In this document: in pieces, positions 23,863 to 35,640 of the stretch
Numbering within the stretch: the stretch's first letter is position 1
How the letters are laid out: each line of letters opens with the position of its first letter
NCBI GenBank assembly: GCA_903813345.2
Contig: CAIIXF020000011.1
Location: forward strand, 3,560,571 to 3,620,570
Direction of reading: 5' to 3'
DNA: 60,000 nt
From: Owenia fusiformis
Taxonomy: Eukaryota > Annelida > Polychaeta > Sabellida > Oweniidae
The notes under the pieces: generated by a model
What the model was told of the DNA's origin: nothing
Seen by the model: the letters and a program-made list of their open reading frames with translations, nothing else
The model's database searches: none
Program-made: the position numbers and the translations under genes

Positions 23863-24712
23863 AGATTTTTATTTTTTGAAATGAAATTGCTCGAAATTGT
23901 AGAGGAAGGTTATTACAATATACCTACCAACTTTCATCACATATAGTCTAAACGTGTTCAAGGTATTGTTGTTATGGTTACGGTTGTTATTGTTACAGCT
24001 GTGAGAGGTATGCGGAGCAGTTCCAAAAACGCTAAAGTTTGAAAAATTGCTAAAATCAACCATTTGAAACAGTGTTTTCTGTTGTATTTTCTATAAATGT
24101 TTTATTTTGTTTGTTGTTTGTATTATTACTAACATAGTGTTTTCTTTTGTATAACCATGTCATTGTTACTTATCAGAACTAGTTTATGTCACTAACCAGT
24201 TAAATCAACAAAATATTTTACAAGCGCTTAGAAAAACAGTCTCTGGGTTAGTAGGAAAGTCATGATGCATCTAATGTTGGATAACGCACCAATTTTCTGA
24301 TGTTTTTAAAGTATGGCTATATTATACTCAAATTGAAGGAAATATAGGGTAAACCACGATAATTGTATTGTTTTTTATTCGTGCCTCAGAAAATTAAAAA
24401 TGGCTGCCAAGTGTTGGATTATGCAAAAAATTCCCAAATCCTTTCAAAATGTGGCTACATTTATCTGTCTTTTATCTTCAAATCAATGTTAGTGTAAATG
24501 GTAAATATAATATCAGTCTGAGACATACAGATTAATAGTTTAATCTTTGTTGGAATTTTAACAAAAATTTTAATGTAAAATTTTTCAACTCATTAATTAC
24601 GAGAGATCGTCAATAAATACTAATAGTTACTAAATACTAATTTTTACATGTATGTTACGTAAGAAATCAGCATAGGACATTGCATAAAATGTCGCAAACA
24701 TCACTCATGCCT
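23863..24712. other. AT-rich sequence, nothing recognised
   Basis: Lies between the inverted pair; no transposase or other gene was seen. Confidence 0.4.
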
Positions 24713-24836
24713 TGGCCACATTTGCTACGATTTTCACTACGGCGCCCGGTCGATGCATATTTTGTTCAAAATCGGATGGCAGTTATCGGACGCTATCGAC
24801 CGAATTTTGAACGTCGTACCGGCGCTGGTGTGAATA
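24713..24836. mobile_element. Short MITE, copy 1 of the GGCGCCCGGTCGAT family
   Basis: CACATTTGCTACGATTTTCA then CTACGGCGCCCGGTCGAT starts the element and a diverged inverse follows. Related copies are at 35946-36045 (opposite orientation) and 55496-55600. Confidence 0.65.
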
Positions 24837-25511
24837 TCCTCGGGTCTGAGAGTCCTGGACTTTAAAACCTGGAATGGGTATTCCCACAAGCTTGTAAAAC
24901 TTAGTAACGAAAATCTCAACTATGGGATTTACGGTCGCTTGTGGACTTTTAAACCTAGAATTAATTATTCATACACATTGAACCGGACTTGATTGGTCTT
25001 AAATGAAGGTTACTGTGCTCCTTTTGGGTAGGCGGGGCACATTATATAAGTCACACAGTTTACCATTACAGAACTCTCATCGAATTGCAAAAACATATAC
25101 ACGGTGCTCAAGTCTTTACATTTATAAATTATTATGGACGTGTTTTTTTCAAACGATTAAGACGTGTTTTGTAAAAACATGGAATACGACATTCGTTAGA
25201 ATGGAGCAAAGGGGATATTGTATATTTAACAAACTAACATTACTTGACTTCTACCTAAGATCTTCTTATTCATACCCACGTATCTATTTTGGCGATTTTC
25301 CATTATACTTCATAGTACTCGAAATTATATACCAAAAATTCTAGATGCATTGTACCGTTAGATTTAATGTCCTTGGAGGTTGGAAGGCAGACCAAACATA
25401 AAACGATGAATCAGATTTGAAGAGTGTACAGTAAAGATGCTATGATAAGACAACCCTTGATTTTGCTGTTTGCATTGTACGGTGTAAGTGGAATTTATAC
25501 TTGTATGCACG
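24837..25511. other. Sequence without recognised feature
   Basis: A 113-codon plus-strand frame at 25003-25344 is rich in aromatic residues but shows no domain or splice support; it is not called as a gene. Confidence 0.4.
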
Positions 25512-25683
25512 GGAGGTAATATTAAACAAATACTGGATGGCCATGAGTTGGATATGCCAGAATACCTATCCGAGGAAAGAAAAACTAGGCAAGGCGAAGC
25601 CGAGTCTAGTATTTTTTTTCGAGGATAATATTCTGGCATATCCACCTCATGGTCATCCAGTATTTCTTTTATTAAGCACCTCA
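25512..25683. mobile_element. Near-palindromic hairpin element, ~75-bp arms
   Basis: The left arm (25512-25588) and right arm (25606-25683) pair almost throughout: AAATACTGGATGGCCATGAG against CTCATGGTCATCCAGTATTT, and GGATATGCCAGAATA against TATTCTGGCATATCC. The loop is about 17 bases. The outer ends GGAGGT/ACCTC also pair. This is the shape of a palindromic MITE; a long hairpin RNA is possible if it is transcribed. Confidence 0.8.
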
Positions 25684-25881
25684 CTTGGTTAATATTATTT
25701 TAACATTAATTTACCGTAGATAAATAAAAGATGGTGTTAAATTGTCAAGAATGACTTTATTTTAAAGAATGGGTCTACTAACACAGAAAAAATGCAACAA
25801 TTGTAAAACTAATATGTACTCTTTAACAGTTTAACAGTCCCATGCGTATAGTACGCTAGGCCAGAGTCATAAAAGGCCTAT

Positions 25882-26350
25882 TTAGTGTAGAAATTTATGT
25901 AACAATGTGAAAAATGGAATCTTTTCGTACACTGGAGATAATGTCAATGACATCGTAGAGCTAGAACTGGTGAAATTAGTACTTGGTATATTCTGTTTAT
26001 TGTTCTGTCCACTAGATACTGCCAAGGGAGTCGGCTTCGGAACCACACTGTTGTTACTCTCACTTTCGTTTGTACTTGTACTTGGAAGATTAATGGGAAT
26101 ATCCCAGTCTATATCATCATTGATGGAGAATGAGGGTATATCAAGTTCATTTGAGCTTAGACCAGGGACATTCTCGACAGCAACAGGAATAATATCACTA
26201 CTTGACAGAGTGTGACCCTTCAGAAATATTACCGTTGATAACTGATGTTAATGTGTCCGACATCCCTTGCTTCTTACTCTCGGTAACATTGCGTGAATAA
26301 TGTTCAATAGATGCGTCGCTTTTGTGGCCACTTAAAGTGTGCGCGAAAAT
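25882..26350 (-). pseudogene. C-terminal relic of a tyrosine recombinase (Crypton/DIRS-like or host-domesticated type)
   Basis: On the minus strand, the sequence entering at about 26345 reads LSGHKSDASIEHYSRNV then TESKKQGMSDTL. The G-H-x-S-x-x-S-x-x-x-Y pattern, with the presumed nucleophile Tyr at its end, is the C-terminal signature of tyrosine recombinases, which cut and rejoin DNA through a phosphotyrosine link. A stop follows about 40 codons later. A +1 frame continues with a Ser/Asn-rich tail (SSSDIIPVAVENVPG onward) to a stop at 25882-25884, so one frameshift probably separates domain and tail. The catalytic Arg and the rest of the enzyme are missing. The 5' side abuts a ~0.5-kb repeat at 26337, which may have displaced it. 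An unspliced last exon of a host gene is an alternative. Confidence 0.55.
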
Positions 26351-26838
26351 TTAAAACTGCGCAGGCGCAGCGCTCTCGCTAACCTATATAAAGAGATTAC
26401 AAGGTTCAGGCTTTAGAGGTAAGCCAGGAAGGTGTACAACTATCGTCCCGTGTTGATTTCCCGTATAATCGTAACCAGGCAAGTTTCACCATTGGAATTG
26501 AAAATGACTATTTGATATACTTTGTAGATGTTTATATATGAAGGTATTAAGTGTATGTATCAATCAAATGGCTCATTTTTAACATATAAAAAGTATTTGT
26601 GTTGTGTTTCCCAGGTAATTGTATTCCCATGTAGTACACATATAAATAGTGTACATTATGTCGTACTTGAATAGCCTGGCTTATATAATATTGAAGGGCA
26701 TGCTGATTGTACACACGAATACATGCATGAAGGCCTAATATTGATATTGCTTGCATACCTAAGTAAAAATAAACTCTTCTATTCCTCTAATGTAAACACG
26801 GCGGGATACGTAGCCCGATTTATCGGGGGCTTTAAAGC
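26337..26838 (-). repeat. ~0.5-kb repeat, right member of an inverted pair
   Basis: Inverse copy of 23345-23862. Its inner boundary coincides with the point where the tyrosine recombinase homology stops, since both copies share CGCACACTTTAAG before diverging. Confidence 0.85.
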
Positions 26839-27359
26839 CTTAATATGGCGTACATCGAAGCCGCAGTGATCACTGCATCAAATGTGGAATTTCTAGTAAT
26901 TTCTAGACGTGCTTAGTCGGTGTAGGAACTCCGTGTATCTAGAGATTTCTAGGCGTGCTTAGACGTGCTTAGAGCTGGCGTGTACAGAGCGTGACTAGAG
27001 TCTAGAAATCTCTAAGCACGCCGTGGTTAGACACAAGACAAAATTAGTCGTTATTAAATTGCCATGTGAGATTTTGCGCTATATATGGAAACATTTAAAT
27101 TATAATTTACCGCACGTGTTAATATTTCGTGTTTTGCTTTAGCTAAATACGGGATATCAAATCAAAAAGAGTATGTTTTCACTTAATATCCTACTTGAGT
27201 CACGAAAAGTACATCGCAACATGGCTTCTTAATTGTTAACTTGTTATAAATTAAGAGGGTCGTCTGTTTAAATGGGTATTTCCACTAATCAACGCCCATT
27301 ATTTCGCATTGACAAGTACCAGGGCCGAATCCAGCATTTGCCAAGGGGATGACTTTTGA
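26839..27359. other. Sequence with local CTAGAAATC/GTGCTTAG repeats
   Basis: Between 26890 and 27025 the motifs TTTCTAG, CGTGCTTAG and their complements recur several times in both orientations, forming a small scrambled inverted repeat. Nothing else was recognised. Confidence 0.5.
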
Positions 27360-27604
27360 ATTATTCCAGGGGTGAGGTCACATTTGCTATTTGCTCAAAA
27401 ATTACACGAAAACTGCTCAAAATGGTGAAATAATTATTGGCCAGGGGATACAGTATTATTTTAAACTAGACATCTCTATCGGCGAGGGGGGGTGGCTAAC
27501 TTATTCCAGGGGTGGGGTCACATTTGATATTTGTTCAAAAATCACACGAAAACTGCTCAAAATGGTGAAAGAATAATTGGCCGGTGGATGCAGTATTATT
27601 TTAA
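27360..27604. repeat. Tandem duplication, two ~105-bp units at 139-bp spacing
   Basis: TTATTCCAGGGGTG, GGTCACATTTG and ACACGAAAACTGCTCAAAAT occur in the same order at 27361-27465 and 27500-27604. A short unique GGCGAGGGGGGGTGGC piece lies between. Confidence 0.85.
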
Positions 27605-28503
27605 TATAATAATAATTTTTAGATAATACTATTCTTGAATGATGGTCATTTGTTTCAAGGAATCTGGAGGCTCGTTCAGCTGAGCTGACAAAATCTTCAA
27701 GATTTACGGATGGTCCATCTGTTGGCTGCTCATTGTCACCTTCAAGGAATGTTAATGGCTCTGAAACTGGTAGCCTTGCCCAAGTCGGTATTTATTTACT
27801 TATCTGATCTTGAATTATTACCACCTTGTACAATCCAATGTATCATCGCTGATATTATGCTAACTTGTTCAGCGGTTCCGAGATTCCCATAATACCTAGG
27901 CTACCTAGGGGTATCGCAAAGCCATATTGATTGACAATATGGACATGGACACAACGTGTGACTTCAGGCTGATTGACCAATCAAAACGTTATCAGGTTGA
28001 CCTGCATAAAAAAGCAAACTACCCGTCTAGGACTTGAAATTCAATGATCTGATCAAGTGTTTCTTGAGAGTTACAATATATTATGTTATTAAATGTACAT
28101 TGGAATGTAAGCAGTCATTAATACTCGTCTAAATGAAATCATGCAATTCAATGTTGATTCAAAATCAAAACTGAATTCGCGATGGGAATGCACGAAGACC
28201 TAGTCAGGCAATGTAGGGCCGTCGTTGATTTGTCAAATTTTACCGACAAAAACATTGGGTCGGTAAAGCACATGGCTTTCTCTTGGGTACAAGGCAGTCA
28301 TAATAGAAATCAAGATAAGTAAAATAGACCGACTTTGGCAAGGCTATGAAACTTGATTTGTGGGTATTCCAGTGGGTCGATGGGTCTTTTGCTCTGAATT
28401 CACTTCATTAGCGTACCTAATTTCAACATTTTCATTGTCATCATTACATGTTATGGACCCGTTTTTCAAATTAACAGTATCAGCGATAAAACCATAGTTT
28501 TTG
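27605..28503. other. Sequence without recognised feature
   Basis: No exon, RNA gene or repeat terminus could be supported. Confidence 0.4.
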
Positions 28504-29505
28504 GCTCACACAGTGAGACTATGGGATCGACCAGGCGTCCGTCCGTTGGTCCGTCCGTCTGTCAACATTGGTTGCACAAATTAAAACTGCTATTCGGATT
28601 GAGTCATTTTCATATTCATTTTATGCATATCCATAATGTCTATTTGACCTATCATCGCCATTTCCCAAGTTCGCCCGGTTTCCGAGAAATTGCTGATTTT
28701 TAAATTTCGAGAAAATCGATCTGATGATAGCCTTATAGAAAGTCAAGAGAAGTAAAGAAAAGATTGAAAAAATACCAGTCCAGTCCATTTCCAGGTCCAG
28801 GTCCAAGTCAAGGTCCAGTTCAGGTCCAAGTCCAGATCTGGGTGTAATCAGGTTTAAACCAGGTCAAAGGTCAAGAACTGGGTCAAATCCAGTACTTTGT
28901 CATTTTTTTCAATTTTCTCAGTCGTCCCTGAATATTTTTGCTCCGTTTTTTAATCATGTTCCTTGGAAAAAAGCTAATCCCTACAGGCAAGTTGTTTTTG
29001 ATCACTCTTACCGTTTTTGAGATATGGCATCCGAAAAGTACGTCACAATAAAAAGTTCTTGGAATTCAATGTATAAGTTATGAAATATGTGTATAATTGT
29101 CCAAGGAATCCGAATCTGCAAACCAGATTTTGATCCGACTTCCGGTTCGGAAGTTATGGCATTTTGAAATCTCAAAAATCGCTATTTTGGTATCCCATGT
29201 TAAGTCAATGGGGCTTGAGAAAATTATCAATTGTAACAACACAACACTAGATACAGCTTGGATGCAGCCAACTTAATAAGAATCTACAATAGAAGCCGTC
29301 TCTCAAAATCTACTTTCCTTCAAAATTTGAACACTAAAAGGCCTAGGTCAAAATCTAGGTCAAATTCATAGTTTTTCTTTTGACTACAACAAATCATATC
29401 TGAACCAACAACAAAGGACTCATCTTTAATTGATCTCATATTTACGAATACTTTTGTTTGTAAATCAGGATATACATTCCTTCCTCTTTAGGTTCTACAC
29501 TGTGT
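28504..29505. mobile_element. Putative ~1-kb element bounded by GCTCACACAGTG
   Basis: GCTCACACAGTG at 28504 is mirrored by CACTGTGTGAGC at 29493-29504. Inside lie a CCGTCCGT simple repeat (28539-28562), a run of GGTCCA/AGGTCCA words (28775-28840) and no transposase. Short terminal repeats around a 1-kb body fit a non-autonomous DNA transposon. Confidence 0.55.
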
Positions 29506-30056
29506 GAGCACAGGACCATGGGTCCTTTATTCCATCTGTAATGGCATTTTCCAGTTGATGGGTTTATATATAGTATTTTCAATTTTTCATGAGGGTGCCT
29601 TTAGACTACTTGTAATGGGGTGGCTAATTACTTTACTGAATGAGGAATGTTTATCCAAACAATGGATACAAAGAAAATCTGGCCAGTTGTCCATCGGTAA
29701 ATAAATCATCATGATAAAAGTATAATTTATTAAAGCATCCATTTGTTACCGTTCTGAATCCAAATGATACATAGGTGCATCCATGTTATACATATATGTT
29801 GACGTTTGCGAAATGTTTTTCAAATATCTTCCCTATAACAGGAATATGGTAGCTGAAACTTTCACACATTGTCATACTATGTATATCGAATATGTGTGCA
29901 AGATTTCAAGTCACAATGTTAAGTAGAAACTTTGAGATCACTTACCTCGATTTGCTGTCATATTTTTGCAATGATCCCATTCCCTATAATGTACGCGAGT
30001 ACCCACGATACATTACATATAAATGACTGCATCCACATAGATCGACTAGCCACAGT
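29506..30056. other. Sequence without recognised feature
   Basis: Nothing could be supported between the flanking repeats. Confidence 0.4.
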
Positions 30057-31090
30057 GTAAAATTCCATCAAGAGGTGAAGATAAAATGATCGAATTTAAG
30101 TGATTTAAGGATCACGGGAATATGTTTTCTTGGATATTTTCTATGAAATCTCATCCAATGGTCAAGGTAAAATTTTGATTTTGATTTGGTATTAGGTCAC
30201 GTGTTCGAAAGATCCATATAAGGCCCATAGAACCATATAGGAACGTCATTTTGAATGTCACGTGATAGATCCATATAAGGCTTTTAGAACCATGTCGGGA
30301 AAGATGAGGGGAAGCCCCAGACACATGTTTCACGATTTTATCCGAACGTTGTTCGGATCATTTCGGTTTTTATGCACTTCATTATTGTACCGAAATTTGC
30401 CGACTCGATTCGTCGTATTTCGGAATCCTGGTGACAATTTTATACTCCAATTGGAGTATTTTTGATCTACTTTGATCTATTTTTGATCTTCTTATGACGA
30501 AAATTCCCGACCCTTGTTCGGATTAATCCGGATTTTCTGACCTACTTTATCTACCGAGATTTCACGAGTTAACATTCGTCTCATTTCGGAATCCTGGTGA
30601 CAATTTTATACTCCATTGGAGTATTTTTGATCTACTTTTTCTGGATTTTGCCCTACTTATTATAACAACAAGCAAATCAAAAAGTTCGACACGAACGGGT
30701 CTCGATCAACTAACCTAGAGCATGGAAGCCAGGCACGCTAACCGTGAGGCCAACGTGCTACCGATATGAAAGAACAAAAGTATTATATATTTATACCGAG
30801 CGTCAATTCAAAATGATCCTCACCTTTGTCTCCACTTAAATACGACTCGTAAGTTGTATCCAGAATAGTAGAACGCCTATGGCGCTAGTGAATAACCAAG
30901 TCCCATGTGAGTGGTTCGTATCCCTCCGTGATATACTATTTTTGTTTTATTAAATACGACAGAAAGGAGCAAGGTGTAGGTTGAAAACAAGACGTTAGTT
31001 TGTTTCAAAACATTTTGGAAACATTAATCTCTGATAATTTAAGGTTTCTCACTCCTGAAGGTCCTCTAGATCTATGAAATTCATTAATCA
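30057..31090 (+). repeat. ~1-kb inverted repeat, left arm
   Basis: Reverse complement of 38715-39757, readable along the full length with few changes: TAAAATTCCATCAAG at the outer end, a ~60-codon frame present in both arms, two ACAATTTTATACTCCA blocks, a tRNA-like segment, and AGATCTATGAAATTCA at the inner end. The arms are about 7.6 kb apart. The frame contains no known domain. It could be one foldback-like element or two opposing insertions of one dispersed repeat. Confidence 0.88.
30695..30763 (-). repeat. tRNA-like module in the left arm
   Basis: On the minus strand, TTGGCCTCACGGTTAGCG resembles a Pol III A box (TRGYNNARNGG, one mismatch) and, about 45 bases on, TGATCGAGACC resembles a B box (GGTTCGANNCC, two mismatches). 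The acceptor stem is not intact, so this looks like the tRNA-derived head of a SINE rather than a tRNA gene. Confidence 0.5.
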
Positions 31091-31989
31091 AGACAGTGTA
31101 AAATTTTTATATATATGTAATACGTTTTCATACTTTAGCCTTTGGAATCAACTAAATAATATATTTTGGATTTCATTGATATCCTGTCATAGTCCTAATT
31201 TTTTTTCTGGAACATTATTTGTTCAACACTGATACAAATTTCCCTGACATTTCCCTGACATATCTACCGTTTCAAAATTCCCGGTCATCTTTGGCCCTTT
31301 TGACCTAATTTTAAAATTACCTGACATTTCCAGCACTTGGAAAATTAAGTCAATTTCCCTGACATTTGCAGGTGTGTACGAACCCTGGAAATATTCCAAT
31401 GGCTCGCCCTATGAATCGCTAGCACAGATTGGATTGATTAGTGTTTCAAAATGGTGGACCAAGTGTTTGATTAGATAATTTACATATTAAGCTTCTTAAA
31501 GGGGCAACAAGGCCTGTACATAGAAAATTCGAAATGTTTTACATTTTCTGAATTTTTAGGGCAACATTTGGCTTAACATCTTTTTTTATACATTTTTTCT
31601 TAAAATGTATGGATAAACAATAAAATTTCAGCATTAAGCAGTGCAAATTCAGTTCAAAGCTTCTATAAATGGAGTCCAACTTATAGATTTTGAAGATCCG
31701 ACTCGTTTAAAGAAGAATAGAGGGGGATGGAGGGCGACTTCTGCAAGAAAACTCAACAAATTTGGAAGATTTTTTTTTTTCAAGATAAAATTTACAACTG
31801 AATCGCCAAATGAATAGGCGCAGTGCATGGCAAAATATGTAAGGTCTTCTAGTATTTTTTTGAACTGATACGCTTCTAAGATATGAGATCTATCATAAAA
31901 GGCGCATCACCATCATCATCAACGTTCAAAAGTCAATGTTTTTGCTATAAATCAGGCAACAATGGTCTACACGACCTGTAATAAATAGG
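31091..31989. other. Sequence without recognised feature
   Basis: TTTCCCTGACAT is repeated several times between 31230 and 31370. No gene was recognised. Confidence 0.4.
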
Positions 31990-32230
31990 TACAGTTCGGG
32001 ACATAAATAAATGACAGGTGGATTTGCTGAAGTGAGAATTTCCCATGTTAAAAATAAGAGAATTTTCAAGAGGCCATACATCAGTGGATGAGATTATACA
32101 AAATGTGAAATATACAAATTTCAAGGGATATGTATCTAGACAATATTGGAAATTATGGACTTTCAGACGACCATAATTAGGAAATGGTGATCGAAAATCG
32201 ACCTGTCATTTATTTTTTTCCCCAACTGTA
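31990..32230. mobile_element. 241-bp MITE with ~35-bp TIRs and TA ends
   Basis: TACAGTTCGGGACATAAATA at 31990 is mirrored by the end near 32230 (ATGACAGGTGGATT against AATCGACCTGTCAT). TA dinucleotides at both termini fit insertion at TA, as for Tc1/mariner-type elements. Confidence 0.85.
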
Positions 32231-32922
32231 TGAGGGGCGTTATTATCACAACACTGACATTGTTCACTTTTTAAAGTTGTTTCAATGCGTTATATGTAAA
32301 TGGGCGTGTGGAAGGCCCGTGGGTGGCAATAAAATAACTCGAACTTCAAATTAAAATATATATAAAATAGTATATTTCAAACTTCAATGTTCAAAATACA
32401 ATGCTCTGTAATGTACAACATGAACTCTTACAACAACTACTGTCAAGCCAACACCCAAACTCAGCTACATGTGAGTGAGAAAGACCATATAAGGGAACAA
32501 TAGATATATAAAACTGACACAGTTTGCATAGTTGAATAACTGGTTTCAATAAAAGGTGAAAAGTGAACATGGTATTAAAAGAGTAAAACTGCAAACAACC
32601 TACTTAGGGACTTGTTATATTGAGATGAATAGGGATTGATTAAAGCTGGACTACGCTCCGAAACGCAATCTTGGGTTGTTTCGGGGGTGAACTTTATCAT
32701 TTTGAGCTTAATGAAAGATTATAGAATGATGAACAAATGGGGCAAATCTTGTGTAGAAATACTTACGATAAATGTGTCATTTCAAAGATTTTTCATTGAA
32801 TTTGCTTCGATCGGCGCCGGCGATATGATTTTGGAAAGGTTTCTAAATGAAGAACGTGACGTCACTTCCGAATCATAGCATTCAAAATAAGTAGCGTATA
32901 ATTACTTCCACACTCATATAAT
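32231..32922. other. Sequence without recognised feature
   Basis: No supported exon or repeat. A GGCGCCGGCG patch lies near 32812-32822. Confidence 0.4.
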
Positions 32923-32993
32923 AATACGGTGGTGTAGAGGTAGAATCCTCGCCGAGCACGCGGGAGGCCCGGGTCCGAATCCCGCATTCGCCT
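32923..32993 (+). pseudogene. tRNA-Gly-like sequence, degenerate
   Basis: The A box TGGTGTAGAGG fits the consensus and the B box GGTCCGAATCC differs at one base. The anticodon stem CTCGC/GCGGG and most of the T stem are those of animal tRNA-Gly, and a T run follows at 32993. The acceptor arm does not pair, the base before the anticodon is G instead of T, and the anticodon position reads AGC. It is therefore a tRNA pseudogene or the head of a SINE, still with Pol III promoter boxes. Confidence 0.65.
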
Positions 32994-33511
32994 TTTATTT
33001 TTTTAACTAAATGATTGTTCTTTGATATTACGCAGAAAAAAACAATTTTTATTTACATAAACTTTATATTAGAGTTTGAAAATGTAAAAACAATATATGT
33101 CAACATATTGCGTTTTGGAGCGATGTGCAGGTTTAATATGAACAGTGATAATATAAAATGTGAAAATGACCATGTTACATATGCAAAAAATAACCCCATT
33201 GTTACAAAATCACAAAAAGTGAAATATCTATTCTTGTATTGCATTTTCTTTCACTGGACATATTTTAATTTGCATTGCTTTTAGATACATTTTAAGGGTG
33301 ATATGAAAATTGAACCACGAAAACAGATGTATTTTAAGTTAAAGGGAACTTTCTACCATACCCGCCATGCTATCTGACCCGAACGAGCCACCTTGTGGTG
33401 AGACTGGTAAATACCTGCTCGCATCTGCGTTATTACGCAGAGACATAAACGTATACACAAGGAAACGATAGGAGCTAACCTATTTTATCTCTGTATACAT
33501 TTTAACTTTAA
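32994..33511. other. Sequence without recognised feature
   Basis: Overlapping short frames at 33015-33284 on both strands have no domain support. Confidence 0.4.
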
Positions 33512-34509
33512 TACGAGGGGTGATCAATAAGTAATGGACGCTTATACTTATTGATATATCCTTATTTCTGTGAAGGAGGTACAGGTACCCCTGGACCGAC
33601 ATTTACGTCACATATTCAGTTTTTAGCCAGTTTGGTAAATTTCAGTTAGATTGGAACTTTTTATGTGCAACAAGTGTTGTGTTGTTTGAATTTTTTTGCT
33701 GACTGGTAACACATAATAACAGAAAGTATTGTGATGTCAGAGTGTTGTATGGAAGGGGTTTGCAGGTCAATTTGAGAAAGCATTGTGGAAGAAAGGGGTG
33801 GTGAGAGAAGGGAACACCCTACTCCATATGGACAATGCACCTGCCCACAGATCTCAAAATGTTCAGAAAACAATATCCCTGGAACTCAAGATCGAGCCCT
33901 TGGCCAATGCACCATATTGTCCAGATCTGCTCACATGTGACTTGTTAATTTCTATACTACTTATTTCTATAGAGAAAGGATGCAGGTTTATTGACATTGA
34001 TGAAATAAACATGATAAAACAACCCATGCAACTGCATCTTGCTACAATGTCAGAGAATGGATTCAGCCTTGTCTCACAATCTTGAGTTAAGAGGATGAGG
34101 AATTGTGTACATGTAGCACTTTATGGAACCTATTTAGAGGCCCCTGTGGAATGAATGTGGCATGAATACCACATAGTGATGATAAAATATTCAAAATCAA
34201 CTATGGCAAAACAAAATGGGGTAATTCATGAGCATAATGGTTTGTTTTGTACAGCCTGCATTCAACTGCATTGCATGTTAAACAAGCTAAAATAGCTTCA
34301 GAATATGTGACGTAAATGTCGGTCCTGGGGTACCTGTACCTTCTTCACAGAAATAAGGATATATCAACCTGTATTATATATTTTGTCTTCAAATCTTTAG
34401 AGTTGATAGATAATTGAATGATGTATCACTGGTAAGAAAATCGAAGGGATTGGTCTATAAAAAGCATCTGTGTAAAAAAGCGTCCATTACTTATTGATCA
34501 CCCCTCGTA
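33512..34509 (+). mobile_element. Internally deleted mariner-like transposon
   Basis: Terminal repeats TACGAGGGGTGATCAATAAG at 33512 and its complement ending at 34509 are 32 bp, with TA at each end. A second inverted block, 33551-33617 against 34301-34367, lies inside; about 110 bp separates it from the right end only. The frame at 33820-34085 encodes the C-terminal part of a mariner transposase: LLHMDNAPAHRS with the second catalytic Asp, then PYCPDLLTCDL with the third Asp about 35 residues on. The N-terminal DNA-binding half is missing, so it cannot move by itself. Confidence 0.92.
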
Positions 34510-35345
34510 CATCGTTACAAAAAAAATACAAAATACCTGTATATTGATTTTTTGACCTTGACCGATTCTTGAATTGAATCGAATTTGTCCAAAGGTCTTG
34601 AAACGTAAAATACCTAAATATTTATCTTTGACCTTTGGATGACCTTGTACAAAAAACATTAATGTTGACCTTGGTTCATCTAATCATAATTAGCCAAGGG
34701 CCATAGTATCATCAAGCGCCAAATACCTAGACATTGATCGTTTACCTTTGAATGAACTTAACTCTGACCTTCGGAGACCAACTTACTAAGGTTAAATAGT
34801 GTAGAAGGAGATGTCCCGACAGACAGACAAAATGACAGACAGACCAAACATGCTTTTATAGTAGGTCTCTACATCTCTTTTTGCCCTCATACTTGATGGA
34901 CCAGTGAGCGTTCTACTAAGGTCAGAGGTCAAAGTCATTCTAGGTTAAAGGCAGAATCAGATATATGGATGTGACAAAATTACAAGCAACATGTACAATT
35001 GACGTACTTATCTATTCCTTACAATCTCAAATACAATATCTCACAAAATATTTACGATATGTTAGAAATTGATGAAGTTATAATAGATTAAATGTGCAAA
35101 ATTGTAAATAATAAGTAACCATTCTTATAGAAGAAATATACAAATGTCAGTGTTGTAAACTCTTTAGTTTTCCTGAAATAAAGTGTGCACTTTTGGGATT
35201 TTAAGATAATAGACATGAAAAGGAATGACATAAGCCAGAAATATTCTAAAATTGAAACAATTTTTTTGTTAGACTGCTTGCTAGATCCGATTCTCTCTTT
35301 AAAATGTCAATATCTAGGTTTACGCGTTTTTTACCCTTGGTCTGA
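34510..35345. other. Sequence with CTTTGACCT/GACCTTG words
   Basis: Recurrent GACCTTG and AAATACCTAGA words between 34550 and 34960, and a GACAGACAGAC run near 34813, resemble the tandem region just downstream. No gene is visible. Confidence 0.45.
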
Positions 35346-35640
35346 GATTCGACCCTTGATGAGGCATGATTAGGTGACCTGAAGTCAAGGTCATTCCTAT
35401 GTAAAATATAAATATCTAGGTATTTGGTGATTTAAAGTCATTTCACCCTTGGCAACTAACGATTAGGTGAACTGAGTTCAAGGCCAATGTTACTGGGTCA
35501 AGTTTGTTTCAAGATCAAAAATTAATATATAAGTATTTGGCGTTGAAAGGACCTTGAGGGCTACAATGACCCTTGACGACACATGATTAGGTGACCTAAT
35601 GTCAAAGTCAATGTGTATTGGCCAACGTTATTTCAAGGTC
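35346..35640. repeat. Three diverged tandem units, ~95-120 bp
   Basis: ACCCTTG followed by 12-14 bases and GATTAGGTGA[AC]CT occurs at about 35351, 35447 and 35568, each followed by a version of AAGGTCAATGT. The units are diverged and embedded in the GACCTTG-rich region. Confidence 0.65.

Noticed and set aside
25003-25344. 113-codon plus-strand frame
   Set aside because: No domain, no splice or promoter context, composition typical of AT-rich non-coding DNA.
25907-26215. 102-codon plus-strand hydrophobic frame
   Set aside because: It is the complement of the Ser/Asn-rich recombinase tail, which is the more protein-like reading.
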